From Melioribacteraceae bacterium (GTDB lineage Bacteria; Bacteroidota; Ignavibacteria; Ignavibacteriales; Melioribacteraceae), in the NCBI GenBank assembly GCA_028280855.1, contig JANQLA010000057.1, positions 1 to 49,153 on the forward strand: a DNA stretch of 49,153 bases. The letters are read 5' to 3'. Numbering within the stretch: position 1 is the first letter of the stretch; the number at the start of each line of letters is the position of its first letter. Positions 16,793 to 26,819 of this stretch are shown one piece after another. Made by a program: the position numbers and the translations under genes. Under the pieces are notes generated by a model that was given only the letters and a program-made list of their open reading frames with translations, made no database searches and had not been told where the DNA came from.

Positions 16793-18227
16793 TCTTTATG
16801 TAATATTGTTCTTATTTAGTTCGTTGATTCCTTATTTTGGACAGGATGCATCGAGTAATTCACTCATTGAAAATGCTTCGGCATTAAATTTGATCAGCGT
16901 TACTATTGGTGGTGATTTTATTACAAATGGAACATTCAAAGCCCTCCGTACGGAAAGAGTTGATGAATTCGTAACAAGAATTTATGAGCAAAGCAGAAAT
17001 GCATCTCTTAGTATGGCTAAAGACTCTCAATCATTACAAGAAATTATGGAAAAGGTTGAAAGTTTCGCCACTCGGAACATTCTACTTAAGAGGATGAATG
17101 GAACTGAGCTCTTTATTGATTTGGAACAATTTAGATTATCGGCTGATTTTAGTAACAATCCATATCTAGTTGATGGAGATGTCTTAATATTCCCGAAGTT
17201 GGATTTAAAAAATAATGCTATTTTTATTTATGGTGCAATAAATAACCCCGGTGCATACCAGTACGTTGAAGGAGATAAACTTAGTGATGCTATTTTTATT
17301 GCGGGAGGTTGGTCTGAGGGCTTAGAAGGGCAAAAATCTGTAAATATTTCAAGGTTGGACATTACAGGCAATAAAGAAGAACTATTTAAACTTAATCCAC
17401 ATGATGATATGGAACTAAGATCCGGTGATAGAATATACTTGACTCCTACCGCAAACCATAAAAGAGATTATAAAGTTTTACTACTTGGCGAAGTAAAGAA
17501 CCCAGGATATGTATTTATTACTAAAGAAAATACAACATTAAAAGAATTAATAGATCGTGCAGGAGGATTGAAAAAAAATGCTGATTTAGATCGAGCTGAA
17601 TTTCTAAGACCATCAAATAGTTTGGATTTATTGAAGATTGAATATGTAACAGATTATCTTAGTGGTGAAAATGTAAATAGGTTACTTGAATTAGAGCGTA
17701 TGAGAACATTGGATTCTCTACATTTTGCTCGTTCATCGATGTTATTTTGGCACGAGCAGTTAAACTATCCAGGTGACTATTTAATGGAAAGTGAAAATAT
17801 GTTTAAGAATATTAACTTCAATCTGGCTTTAAAAAATCATGGAGAATCTGAAGAAGTTATTTTACGTGATGGTGATGTGGTTTTGATACCTGAAATATTC
17901 AATAAAGTTTATCTCTACGGTCAAATTAAAAAAATCGGATATTACGAACACATTCCCGGAAAGAATTATATTTATTATATAGGAAAGGCTGGCGGTCTCA
18001 CTGAACAAGCTCGAGAAGAAGATAGAATTTTCTTGATAAAGCGAAAAACTAATGAGTGGATTTCATTAGAGGAAGGTGACTACTCTATTGAACCTGGGGA
18101 CTATATTTATGTTCCAAAAGAGATTCCTAAAGATTTCAATTATTATGTTAATCAAATTAGTCAGTACGCTGGAATAATAGGTTCTATAGCGACAATTGTT
18201 GTGCTATTAATTCAGGTTACCAAATAA
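16782..18227 (+). CDS. SLBB-domain polysaccharide export protein (Wza-like role)
   Basis: Probably an envelope component that helps move the polysaccharide made by this locus across the outer membrane. Starting at ATG 16782 gives 481 residues and a clean signal peptide (NNLYVILFLFSSLIPYFGQ); the upstream ATGs 16749 and 16770 would put extra residues before it. Three SLBB (ubiquitin-like) units are clear, each with a G-x-n-x-PG or G-x-IKK-x-G core followed by a GG-x turn: IYGAINNPGAY, LLGEVKNPGYV, LYGQIKKIGYY. The last ~25 residues form one hydrophobic helix. I could not recognise the N-terminal Poly_export domain of classical Wza. It overlaps rfbB by 11 nt and precedes the chain-length gene. 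Confidence 0.78.
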   Translation: MKNNLYVILFLFSSLIPYFGQDASSNSLIENASALNLISVTIGGDFITNGTFKALRTERVDEFVTRIYEQSRNASLSMAKDSQSLQEIMEKVESFATRNILLKRMNGTELFIDLEQFRLSADFSNNPYLVDGDVLIFPKLDLKNNAIFIYGAINNPGAYQYVEGDKLSDAIFIAGGWSEGLEGQKSVNISRLDITGNKEELFKLNPHDDMELRSGDRIYLTPTANHKRDYKVLLLGEVKNPGYVFITKENTTLKELIDRAGGLKKNADLDRAEFLRPSNSLDLLKIEYVTDYLSGENVNRLLELERMRTLDSLHFARSSMLFWHEQLNYPGDYLMESENMFKNINFNLALKNHGESEEVILRDGDVVLIPEIFNKVYLYGQIKKIGYYEHIPGKNYIYYIGKAGGLTEQAREEDRIFLIKRKTNEWISLEEGDYSIEPGDYIYVPKEIPKDFNYYVNQISQYAGIIGSIATIVVLLIQVTK

Positions 18228-18318
18228 ATTATTTAGTAGCGGCTCTAGAGATTGTAGGCATATATGTTACTGCAGCACTTTCGCCGTTGTTTAGAAGTAT
18301 ATATTACTGAGAGATTAG

Positions 18319-19533
18319 ATGGAAAATACAAAGTTAGTTAAAAAAGTAAAATTTACTGATTATTTGAGCATTCTATTTCAATGGAAAAGAATAATTATAA
18401 TTAATTTGTTTTTAATCGTTGTATTTACCACAATTTTTAGTTTTACCATTCCCGTGAAATATAGGGCAGTTTCAACCGTAATGGTTAGTGATGAAGGTAA
18501 TAATGTTAGTTCTTTTGGTGGAATGTTGTCTAATTTTGGTTCTTTGCTTGGGGGAGGGTTATTAGGTGGAACGGATGCCACTATAGATAAATTGTTTAGT
18601 TATGTTGAGAGTAGAACAGTGATGCAAAAGGTTGTTGAAAAATTTGACTTAGTAGAATACTATGAAGTGAGTGAATATAAAAGGGATAAAACTCTTCGAG
18701 CATTACGGGAGGATGCGATCTTTGATATAACCGAAAATGGCTTAATTGAAATAACAATGATTCATAAATCCCCACAATTGAGTGCTGACATAGCAAATTA
18801 TTTTGTGTTTCTGTTAGACAGTCTGAATAATTTCTATATAAAAGACTACGCAACCAAATTTAGAGAATTTGTAGAAAAAAGGTATTATAAGAACCTAAGG
18901 GATATTTCAAAGGCAGAAGAGGATTTAGAAAATTTTCAATCAAAATTTGGAATTTTTGCAGTTCCAGAACAGTTTGAAGTTGCCTTTCAAACTATTGCCA
19001 AATTAGAGGGTGAACTAGCAATTAAAGAATTGGAATTGAACTTTATTGCGGAAACTAAAGGGAAAAATGACCCAAATTATACAATTCTTAAGAATCAGGT
19101 ATCATTATTTCAGAAGAAAGTAAATGATTTAGTTTCTGGTAAAATCACCACTGATGTTTCATTAGTTTATTTGAAATTAAAAGATATTCCCAAAATTCAA
19201 AAAGAATATTTCAAAATTTATAGAGAATTAGAAGTCCAAACCAAGTTATTAGAATTTACATTACCGATTTACGAACAGTCACTCATGGAAGAACAAAAGA
19301 ATATACCTAAGCTCAAAGTAATAGATAAAGCAATTCCTCCTCAATTAAAGCATTCCCCTAAAAAAGCTTCCATTATATTAGGAGTATTCTTTATGTTTTT
19401 ATTTCTCCATATAATTCTTGTGTTTAGGCTCAATTCGATTCTAATTGTTAAAAATCGAGATGAGTATAATCAAATAGAAGCATATGAAGAGAAAATTTAT
19501 AATATAATTAAAAAAAGCTATAGGATAAAATAA
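18319..19533 (+). CDS. Wzz-type polysaccharide chain-length regulator
   Basis: This inner-membrane protein of the Wzz/polysaccharide co-polymerase class sets the length of polymers built by the Wzy-like enzyme encoded next. The 404-residue protein has transmembrane helix 1 at residues ~24-45, a long periplasmic part with coiled-coil stretches (roughly residues 190-320), and helix 2 at ~350-370, preceded by a proline-rich segment IPPQLKHSPKK resembling the Wzz motif. There is no Walker kinase domain after helix 2, so it is not a BY-kinase (Wzc) type. A Gly-rich stretch, FGSLLGGGLLGG (residues ~74-85), is unusual in the periplasmic part. Confidence 0.85.
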   Translation: MENTKLVKKVKFTDYLSILFQWKRIIIINLFLIVVFTTIFSFTIPVKYRAVSTVMVSDEGNNVSSFGGMLSNFGSLLGGGLLGGTDATIDKLFSYVESRTVMQKVVEKFDLVEYYEVSEYKRDKTLRALREDAIFDITENGLIEITMIHKSPQLSADIANYFVFLLDSLNNFYIKDYATKFREFVEKRYYKNLRDISKAEEDLENFQSKFGIFAVPEQFEVAFQTIAKLEGELAIKELELNFIAETKGKNDPNYTILKNQVSLFQKKVNDLVSGKITTDVSLVYLKLKDIPKIQKEYFKIYRELEVQTKLLEFTLPIYEQSLMEEQKNIPKLKVIDKAIPPQLKHSPKKASIILGVFFMFLFLHIILVFRLNSILIVKNRDEYNQIEAYEEKIYNIIKKSYRIK

Positions 19534-19593
19534 CTTGAATTTAATTATTATAATTAAAAATCACATCTTAGATTAATAGCACTTGGAAAATCG

Positions 19594-20910
19594 ATGATCG
19601 TTCTTTTAACGAGTTTCGTGGCACTAATTTCAATTATCTTGAGTTTCCATTTATTCAAAAAGTGGTTTAATCATATTTCGATTTTCTCAGTGAGTTGGAC
19701 TCTATTCATTTTATTGTATGAAATTCAACTTATTAGATTCACACCGATTAGTGGTGAAACATGGATCATTGTTGTCTTTACCTTTTTATCTATCTGGCTA
19801 GGTGCAATCACAGTATTTGTTGGTAGAAGTTGTTTCCCTTCATTACCTTCAAACGAGAAAATACTACTTGATACCTCCACAGGAAATTTGAATATTAACT
19901 ATCCTTTAGTCTCCAAAATAGCAATATTTTTTTCTCTTCTAGGTCTCATTGCTGCAATCTATCATTGGATAGCATTAATTAACGAATATGGCAGTATTGC
20001 CGGGGTATTTATAAAAGCAAATCTAATATATAGGAAGAGAATTTCTGGGGAATCCGTGAGTACTATACCTTATCTTTTCGTTGCCTCATATATTGGACTT
20101 TTTTTTAGCAGCATCCTTACAGCTTATCAGAAAAAAATTTCAATCGTGACTATACTCCCATTTTTAGGAATAATATTAAAGGGCATGGCAACTGTTGGTA
20201 GAGGAGGGATTTTTCTTGCTTTTCTTCAATTTGTAATTATCTTTTTTTTGTACCGCCATCATTTAAATTCCTTTGAAAACAAAGCCAGATTCAATTTCAG
20301 TAGGGCTGGTCTTATTTCAATTATTTCAATAATTATTTTAGGGGTGGGTAGTCTGACGTTAATTAAGGAAATACGAGGTTCAATTGAGAATTATGAAGGT
20401 GCATCAAGATCGTTGAGAAAGATTGAAAATTTACCTGTTATTTCTCCCCAAGTTTATTTTTATTTTAGTTCAAACATAGCTGTGCTAAGCAAATATTTTG
20501 AGGCTGGTGGTGAGGATCCACCAATTGGTGCAAACACTCTGCTTCCCATCTATAACGTTCTGTCAAAATTTAATTTTGTTCCAAAACAGGATGTGTACCC
20601 AAAAGGTTATTATGTTCCAATGTGGACGAATGCCGGAACTTTTTTGCGAGATTTTCATGCAGATTTTGGATATTTAGGATTATACTTGATTCCGTATCTC
20701 TTATCCTTAACTATCACTTATTGTTGGTTCAAATATTACACTAATAGAAGCTTGTATAATTTACTATTATTAAGTTATCTTTATATAATTATATCGTTCT
20801 CAATATTCTATATGGTCACTAGGGCTGCGCTCTGGATAATGAGTCTATTGGCTTTATTTATAATAATTTCAGTATTAAAGAATAAATTGATATCTAAATT
20901 GCATAGCTGA
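19594..20910 (+). CDS. Wzy-like O-antigen/oligosaccharide polymerase
   Basis: A 438-residue integral membrane protein with about ten to twelve hydrophobic segments and one larger external loop (roughly residues 255-350, after LIKEIRGSIENYEG). Wzy polymerases share little sequence, so the call rests on topology, length and position between the Wzz-like and Wzx-like genes; O-antigen polymerases join lipid-linked repeat units on the periplasmic side. The coding sequence is very AT-rich compared with the dcw genes. Start at ATG 19594, with no clear ribosome binding site. Confidence 0.7.
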   Translation: MIVLLTSFVALISIILSFHLFKKWFNHISIFSVSWTLFILLYEIQLIRFTPISGETWIIVVFTFLSIWLGAITVFVGRSCFPSLPSNEKILLDTSTGNLNINYPLVSKIAIFFSLLGLIAAIYHWIALINEYGSIAGVFIKANLIYRKRISGESVSTIPYLFVASYIGLFFSSILTAYQKKISIVTILPFLGIILKGMATVGRGGIFLAFLQFVIIFFLYRHHLNSFENKARFNFSRAGLISIISIIILGVGSLTLIKEIRGSIENYEGASRSLRKIENLPVISPQVYFYFSSNIAVLSKYFEAGGEDPPIGANTLLPIYNVLSKFNFVPKQDVYPKGYYVPMWTNAGTFLRDFHADFGYLGLYLIPYLLSLTITYCWFKYYTNRSLYNLLLLSYLYIIISFSIFYMVTRAALWIMSLLALFIIISVLKNKLISKLHS

Positions 20911-20980
20911 TTTAAAAATCCGTAATGTCCTCGCTAAGAACTTATTTAATGAGAAAATTAAATTTTCGAGCTGTTTGTTA

Positions 20981-22471
20981 ATGGTACCCGAATTTTCCTC
21001 AAAAAATGTTGTAAAAAATATATTTTCATTAACGACGGGTAGATTAATATCCATCATTATCAATTTAGCATCGATAATGATCGTTGCACGAATTTTGGGT
21101 GTTGAGGAGTTTGGATTTTTTAGCTTTTTAATCGCTCTGACAAGTGTTATCTCCAAAATTATTGAATTCGGATTTTCTCCAATTGTATTTCGAGAATTAT
21201 CTAAATCAAAAAATGATTTTTCAAAATTAAATACGGCCTTGTCAACCGTAATTATTTCTTTACTCCTGTTAATAGTTTTTACAAATATCGTACTTCTCAT
21301 AGTTTCTACTACACCAAAAGATTTAATTGTAATAAATGTTCTTTTATGTAATGTCATTTTTTCCTCAAAAATAGCAAATATTAGAGAATTACTATCGTTG
21401 CCATTTAAGTCTCGAATTTCGATGACTTTACCCATATCATTAGTTGTGTTAGATAATATTCTCTTTATTGTACTTCTAATACCAGTTTATTTTTTTGAAC
21501 TTAATACATATTATATTCTATATATATATGTAATTTCGAATATTCCTGGTTTTATTTTTTTATTGAAATTACTTAAGAAGAGATACTTATATAAATTTCA
21601 ATTTGATTTATCAGATTCATATTCGCTAATTAAAACTTCGCTCCCTCTTTATGGCTTCATTCTGATAACTGCCCTTTATCAACAATTGGACGTCTTCTTT
21701 TTAAAGTTTTGGTTTGGCGAATATGAAATTGGTATCATTTCAGTAGCTAATAGATATGTTGTCCCTCTTTTAATCTTCCCTGCAGCGATTATAGACTCTT
21801 TACTTCCAATAATTGTAAAAAATAGAGATCAGAATATAACTAATAATAACACAATTATATTATTTATAGTGAAGCTTTCTTATCTAATTTATTTTATTAT
21901 TGCTTCGATCTTTACATTTAAATCTAATATTATTACGAGTATTATATGGGGTCCTGAATTCGTAGCTTCTAGCTCACCGGCGATTATTCTTTTATGGACA
22001 CAAATTTTTAGTTCCTATAATTTTATTTTCTTAAATATTTTTGTCGCTTATAATTTTGAGAAATGGAACTTTGGATATGCAATTTTACTTTTATGCATGT
22101 GTTTATTTACCATGACACTATTAATTCCTGAGTTTTCATTTATGGGTGCGGCATTTGCAAGGTTATTCACTGCGTTAAGTGGTACAACCTATTTTGTACT
22201 TTGCTTCAAAGTCCTTCAAGGAGAGATCTATTTATTATCTCCTAGGGCTATTATTTGGTCTCTAATAATGTTGGGGAGTCTTTATTTGTTTTCTGCTTTG
22301 CCATTAACTTATTATTTACTTTTGGCTGTAATGGTTACCCCAGTAATAACAATTTTTATAAATTATTTTAATATGAATGAATTACATTTTGTTTTACACG
22401 TATATCCAATTAATAAGATATTTATACTCAACAACAAAATAAAACAATTTATCGATGGAATTTGGAAATGA
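20981..22471 (+). CDS. Wzx-type polysaccharide flippase
   Basis: This 496-residue membrane protein of the MATE/MOP polysaccharide transporter group should flip lipid-linked repeat units to the periplasmic face. About twelve to fourteen hydrophobic helices are visible, and the N terminus (VVKNIFSLTTGRLISIIINLASI...ILGVEEFGFFSF) matches the family pattern. The ATG at 20981 is preferred over the TTG at 20975. The gene is among the most AT-rich here: bases 21841-21900 contain only 8 G or C in 60. Its stop overlaps the next start (ATGA). Confidence 0.85.
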   Translation: MVPEFSSKNVVKNIFSLTTGRLISIIINLASIMIVARILGVEEFGFFSFLIALTSVISKIIEFGFSPIVFRELSKSKNDFSKLNTALSTVIISLLLLIVFTNIVLLIVSTTPKDLIVINVLLCNVIFSSKIANIRELLSLPFKSRISMTLPISLVVLDNILFIVLLIPVYFFELNTYYILYIYVISNIPGFIFLLKLLKKRYLYKFQFDLSDSYSLIKTSLPLYGFILITALYQQLDVFFLKFWFGEYEIGIISVANRYVVPLLIFPAAIIDSLLPIIVKNRDQNITNNNTIILFIVKLSYLIYFIIASIFTFKSNIITSIIWGPEFVASSSPAIILLWTQIFSSYNFIFLNIFVAYNFEKWNFGYAILLLCMCLFTMTLLIPEFSFMGAAFARLFTALSGTTYFVLCFKVLQGEIYLLSPRAIIWSLIMLGSLYLFSALPLTYYLLLAVMVTPVITIFINYFNMNELHFVLHVYPINKIFILNNKIKQFIDGIWK

Positions 22472-23469
22472 GTAATCAAAACAGCTGCATCATTTGTGAA
22501 AAAACTGAAATAGAAACTTTGTATAGCAAATACCCAGGCTATGTGAAAGGAACTTTTTATGATATTATAAAGTGTTATAATTGTGGTGCACATTTCATTT
22601 CTACAGATTCTATAGATAAAAGTATCTATAAAGTTATTTACGGCAGAAAAAATTTTAGTGGCTATGATAGATATTATGAATACGCCAAAAAACTTAAATC
22701 TCTAGAAAATCCACTTAAGTATTTAGCGATGAATGAGTCAATTTACTATCACGTTTATAATTACATTAATACCCTTGATAGTAATGCTAAAATTTTAGAG
22801 GTTGGTTGCGGTTATGGGTATCTAACGTATTCTTTGCAACAACTCGGTTATAATGTTCTAGGAATAGATTTAGCCCAACCTGCAATTAATTTTGCAAAAA
22901 AAAATTTTGGTGATTTTTATAGTTGCCTAGAAGTGAGTTCACTTAAAAATACAGACGACAATAAATTTGATTTAATTATATCAACTGAGGTGATTGAACA
23001 CACACTAAACCCATCGGAGTTCGTAGGTAAATTGTTCTCTTTACTTGGTAAAAATGGAAAAATTTTATTAACAACACCCAATAAAGAATACTTTAAAACA
23101 AATTCAATATGGGTATCAACAAAACCGCCTGTCCATACAATGTGGTTAACTAGAAAAAGTATTGAAGAAATGGCAAGTAAATTAGATGTTGCTTGGAATA
23201 TTCAGCAAAATCCTTTTCGGTATTATCCTACTTATGAGAATCAACTTGTCAGATATTTTAGAATAAGAGAAGAACCTAGCTTTGATCATGTTGTTGATGA
23301 GGAAGGAAACCAATTGGCTCAGAAATCCGTGAAAAGTAGAAGAATATTTCATTATGTGAAAAAACAACTGTTTGAAAATCCAATAATTCGCAATATTTGC
23401 AATTTTGTTTATAACACATTTTTTCCTCAGGATATTACATTAAGGATAATTTTATGGAAGAAAATGTAG
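22468..23469 (+). CDS. Class I SAM-dependent methyltransferase with N-terminal Cys cluster
   Basis: Probably methylates a sugar or sugar nucleotide of the surface polysaccharide. The SAM-binding motif I is ILEVGCGYGYLTYSL near residues 107-121, followed by the acidic motif LGIDLAQPAI and the post-II segment DLIISTEVIEH. The first 40 residues hold two Cys-x2-Cys pairs (CIIC and CYNC), a likely zinc site as in C-methyltransferases of deoxysugar pathways. Start at ATG 22468, overlapping the flippase stop by 4 nt. The last 16 nt overlap the next gene. The substrate is unknown. Confidence 0.8.
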   Translation: MSNQNSCIICEKTEIETLYSKYPGYVKGTFYDIIKCYNCGAHFISTDSIDKSIYKVIYGRKNFSGYDRYYEYAKKLKSLENPLKYLAMNESIYYHVYNYINTLDSNAKILEVGCGYGYLTYSLQQLGYNVLGIDLAQPAINFAKKNFGDFYSCLEVSSLKNTDDNKFDLIISTEVIEHTLNPSEFVGKLFSLLGKNGKILLTTPNKEYFKTNSIWVSTKPPVHTMWLTRKSIEEMASKLDVAWNIQQNPFRYYPTYENQLVRYFRIREEPSFDHVVDEEGNQLAQKSVKSRRIFHYVKKQLFENPIIRNICNFVYNTFFPQDITLRIILWKKM

Positions 23470-24434
23470 TTTATTCTGAAAAAACCATTGTATCCATAAT
23501 CATAGTAAATTTCAATAAATGCGAGCTCACAAAAAATTGCATTAGTTCTATAATAAGATTTACTAAGAGAATATGCTATGAAATAATAGTTATAGACAAT
23601 AATTCAACAGAATGTGACCTCGAAGAAACTTTGAGGGACCTGACCAATCCTGGAAATATTACTTTGATAAAAAATAAAGAAAATTTTGGCTTCGCTAAAG
23701 CAAATAATCAGGGACTATCTATTGCGAAAGGTCAATATATATTGTACTTGAACAATGATACGCTTTTTATTGAGAATACATTACAATCATTATTTGAGTA
23801 TGTATATAATAAGAAAGAAAAGATGATCGTCGGATGTAAACTTTTAAATGAAGATGGCAGTCATCAATTCTCCATTGACAAATTTGATAGTCTTTGGGAC
23901 CTTCTAATGGTGAGTCTTTTTTTCTATAAAATTTTTCCTAAGAGTCGTTTTTTCAACAAATATTACCAGAATTATTCTAAATCAAAATATCCCTTTGAAG
24001 TTGATATGGTAAAGGGGGCCTTTATGTTTGCACCTACTGATATATTAAAAAAAATGGATGGTTTTGATGAACGATTCTACTTTTATGGTGAAGAAAAGGA
24101 CTTATGTTATAGATTCAGATTAGCTTCTGGAATTGTGATTTATTTTCCAAATACTAGTATAGTGCATTTGAATGGCGCGAGCACCAAAAACGTTCCGTGG
24201 TTCAAATATAAAAATCAGACAATATCTAGAATTAAGTATTTTCAAAAACATTATGGAGGAATAAAATTCATTTTTGCTATAATATTTTATTTTCTAGGAT
24301 TATTTATTAGAGTTCCTCTATACTTTCTGCAGGGAGTTATTCTTTTTAAGAAACATTTGATTATTAAATCATATTTTTACTTAAGACAACTATTTATTTA
24401 TCCAAAGAATCAATTTCATTCAGCCAAAAGTTAA
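23454..24434 (+). CDS. GT2 family glycosyltransferase (rhamnosyltransferase-like)
   Basis: It transfers a sugar from a nucleotide donor to the growing lipid-linked unit. The 326-residue protein has the GT-A fold signature: VSIIIVNFNKCELTKNC, the IVIDNNS turn, GFAKANNQGL and the donor/metal-binding LYLNNDT (DxD-like Asn-Asn-Asp). Later it has GAFMFAPTDILKKMDGFDE and FFYGEEKDLCYR-type residues of the rhamnosyltransferase/WbbL group, and a hydrophobic helix near the C terminus that may bind the membrane. It overlaps the methyltransferase by 16 nt. Its relative is the N-terminal half of the fusion protein at 33157. Confidence 0.85.
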   Translation: MEENVVYSEKTIVSIIIVNFNKCELTKNCISSIIRFTKRICYEIIVIDNNSTECDLEETLRDLTNPGNITLIKNKENFGFAKANNQGLSIAKGQYILYLNNDTLFIENTLQSLFEYVYNKKEKMIVGCKLLNEDGSHQFSIDKFDSLWDLLMVSLFFYKIFPKSRFFNKYYQNYSKSKYPFEVDMVKGAFMFAPTDILKKMDGFDERFYFYGEEKDLCYRFRLASGIVIYFPNTSIVHLNGASTKNVPWFKYKNQTISRIKYFQKHYGGIKFIFAIIFYFLGLFIRVPLYFLQGVILFKKHLIIKSYFYLRQLFIYPKNQFHSAKS

Positions 24435-24435
24435 A

Positions 24436-25635
24436 ATGAAAAAATCACTTATGCTGCTTCAGTCGGAATTCCCACCGGATATCAGGCTAGAAAAAGAGAT
24501 AAGAGCACTTAGTAAAGCCGGTTACAAGGTAACCTTGCTTTGTAATAATTTTACAGCCGATAAGAACAAAATTACTGAATATGAAAATTGTGAAATAGTA
24601 AGGCTTACAGTACCTTTTCAAATTTATAAACTTAACAAACTAATTAACTTCCCAATATTTTTTAATCCAAGATATCTTTTTCAAACCATCAAAATAGTAA
24701 GGCATTTTGAACCAGATGTAATTCACGCTCATGATTTGCCGATGGTTCCTATTGCGCTATTTATAAAGAAGATCTTTGGAATACCCGTTATATATGACAT
24801 GCACGAAAATTATCCTGCCGCATTAAAAGTATTTGATAAAAAAGGGCTTGTGAACACACTTTTTAAAAATCCTAGATTCGCTCAAATACTCGACGATTAT
24901 TGTATTAAGAAAGTTGATTCAATAATTACTGTTGTTGATGAAAATAAAGATCGAGTAAAAAAAATGGGGATTGGCATTCATAAAGTGAATGTAGTATCTA
25001 ATACATTAGATATTGATGAATTCATGAAACGCCAACCTCAAACTAAATTCAAGTATGGAAGAATTGAGGAGAAATATAATGGAAAATTTATACTTCTCTA
25101 CACAGGAGGGGTTAGCCCTGACAGAGGGTTAACAACTGCCATTGAAGCAATGCTGTACGTGAAGATTAAAATTCCGGAGGCGTTTTTAATAATAATTGGT
25201 GATGGTCCAACCGTACCGGTGTTGAAAGAGATTATTAAGGAAAACTGCTTAGAAGATTTTGTTGAACTCATTAAATGGCCCGGACATGAAAATCTAGCAA
25301 TGTATTGGGAAAGAGCGAATATTGGGATTATTCCTCAACCAAATAATGAGTTTATTAATTATACAGTTCCACACAAGTTATTTGAGTTTATGTATCACAA
25401 AATGCCGCTTCTCGTAGCTGATTCAATATCGCTTAAACGTATTATTGAAGAAGCAAATTGCGGAATGGCCTTTAAGTCAAATGACCCGAATGATTTTGCT
25501 GAAAAAGCTTTAGCTATTAAGAATAGCAATATCCCATTTGGCGAAAATGGTTACAAAAGCGTTATCTCGAAATATAATTGGAATAAAGATCAGAAAGAAT
25601 TAATAAATTTATATTCAAAAATTTTAAATTTATAA
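24436..25635 (+). CDS. GT4 family glycosyltransferase
   Basis: A 399-residue GT-B fold enzyme. The N-terminal domain begins SLMLLQSEFPPDIRLEKE and has the VIHAHDLPMVP motif; the C-terminal donor-binding domain has LLYTGGVSPDRGL, LIIIGDGPTVPVL and a final PHKLFEFMYHKMPLLVAD segment with the family E-x7-E type region. It begins one base after the previous stop. Donor and acceptor sugars cannot be read from sequence. Confidence 0.85.
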   Translation: MKKSLMLLQSEFPPDIRLEKEIRALSKAGYKVTLLCNNFTADKNKITEYENCEIVRLTVPFQIYKLNKLINFPIFFNPRYLFQTIKIVRHFEPDVIHAHDLPMVPIALFIKKIFGIPVIYDMHENYPAALKVFDKKGLVNTLFKNPRFAQILDDYCIKKVDSIITVVDENKDRVKKMGIGIHKVNVVSNTLDIDEFMKRQPQTKFKYGRIEEKYNGKFILLYTGGVSPDRGLTTAIEAMLYVKIKIPEAFLIIIGDGPTVPVLKEIIKENCLEDFVELIKWPGHENLAMYWERANIGIIPQPNNEFINYTVPHKLFEFMYHKMPLLVADSISLKRIIEEANCGMAFKSNDPNDFAEKALAIKNSNIPFGENGYKSVISKYNWNKDQKELINLYSKILNL

Positions 25636-25650
25636 CATATTGGATTTTAA

Positions 25651-26790
25651 ATGAAGAAAGTAATGGTAATCTTTGGTACTAGACCAGAGTCAATAAAACT
25701 AGCACCGGTTATAAGAGAGTTAAAAAAAAATAAAAAGATTCGAACCCTTGTTTGCTCAACCGGACAGCACAGGGAAATGCTTCTGCAGGTATTAGAAATA
25801 TTTAATCTAAAGGTGGATCATGACCTTAACTTAATGAAAAAAAATCAGGATTTGTATGATATCAGTATAAACACTCTTAAGAAATTAAAAACAGTTTTTT
25901 CCAATTCTAAACCAGATGCAATAGTAGTCCAAGGCGACACAACTACAGCATTTATTGCTTCTCTTGCTGCATTTTATTTGAAGATAAGAGTTTACCATGT
26001 TGAAGCAGGACTAAGAAGTTTTAATATTTACAGTCCATATCCTGAAGAAGCTAATCGCAGATTTATTTCCGGAATTGCAAATTTGCATTTTGCGCCAACA
26101 AAATATTCTGCTCAAAATTTGCTTGATGAAGGGTATGATGAAAAATCAATAAAGGTTACTGGTAATACAGTAATAGATGCATTGAATACTGTTAAAAAAA
26201 GCATTGAGACTAAAACTAAATTAAAAGAATTGGGAAATTATTTCAAAAATAGACACCAGTTTGATTTCGTTAATAAAAAATATATTCTTATCACTATGCA
26301 CCGGAGGGAAAAATTTGGAGAGGAATTCAATAATGTTTTATCTACTATCAAATCATTGGCTCTCCAAAATCTCAACATTAATTTTATATATCCTGTGCAT
26401 CTTAATCCAAATGTAAAGAAACCGGTTGTTGATATTTTATCAGATGTTTATAACGTATACTTGATTCCTCCAATGGACTATCTCAAATTTATTTTCCTTA
26501 TGAATCATTGCCATTTTATTCTGAGCGACTCTGGTGGTGTTCAAGAAGAATGTTTTGTTTTCAAAAAACCGATTATTGTTATGAGGGATGTAACTGAGAG
26601 GGAGGAGGCCATTAAAGCTGGTTATGCATTTCTTACTGGCAGCAACTCGCAACTTATAAGAAAAAAGTTTAGCGAAATAAATAGAAATCTGGAAAAAGGA
26701 TTTAATTACTTTAAATGCTCAAATCCCTATGGTGATGGAACATCTTCAGTAAAAATATCCAAGTACATAGCTAACGATTTATTTAGTTAG
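25651..26790 (+). CDS. wecB: UDP-N-acetylglucosamine 2-epimerase, non-hydrolysing (WecB)
   Basis: It interconverts UDP-GlcNAc and UDP-ManNAc (or the matching step of a related amino sugar) for this cassette. The 379-residue protein begins VMVIFGTRPESIKLAPVI, and conserved catalytic/binding segments are visible: VVQGDTTT, HVEAGLRS, PYPEEANRR, ITMHRRE and LSDSGGVQEE. The GDTTT and EAGLRS pattern belongs to the non-hydrolysing type. No UDP-ManNAc dehydrogenase is nearby. The following gene resembles WbuB, which pairs with WecB-like epimerases in N-acetyl-fucosamine pathways elsewhere (known), so the final sugar could differ from ManNAc. Confidence 0.92.
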   Translation: MKKVMVIFGTRPESIKLAPVIRELKKNKKIRTLVCSTGQHREMLLQVLEIFNLKVDHDLNLMKKNQDLYDISINTLKKLKTVFSNSKPDAIVVQGDTTTAFIASLAAFYLKIRVYHVEAGLRSFNIYSPYPEEANRRFISGIANLHFAPTKYSAQNLLDEGYDEKSIKVTGNTVIDALNTVKKSIETKTKLKELGNYFKNRHQFDFVNKKYILITMHRREKFGEEFNNVLSTIKSLALQNLNINFIYPVHLNPNVKKPVVDILSDVYNVYLIPPMDYLKFIFLMNHCHFILSDSGGVQEECFVFKKPIIVMRDVTEREEAIKAGYAFLTGSNSQLIRKKFSEINRNLEKGFNYFKCSNPYGDGTSSVKISKYIANDLFS

Positions 26791-26819
26791 ATCTAATTTC
26801 GATTTAATTTAATACTCAA

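Noticed and set aside
18228..18318. Possible terminator or promoter between the SLBB and Wzz-like genes
   Set aside because: Only short imperfect complementarities in AT-rich sequence; no convincing stem with a T-run or paired promoter boxes.
20875..21435. 186-codon open frame on the minus strand inside the Wzx-like flippase gene
   Set aside because: It is antisense to a well-supported membrane protein; the AT-rich composition makes such shadows likely and no family pattern was seen.
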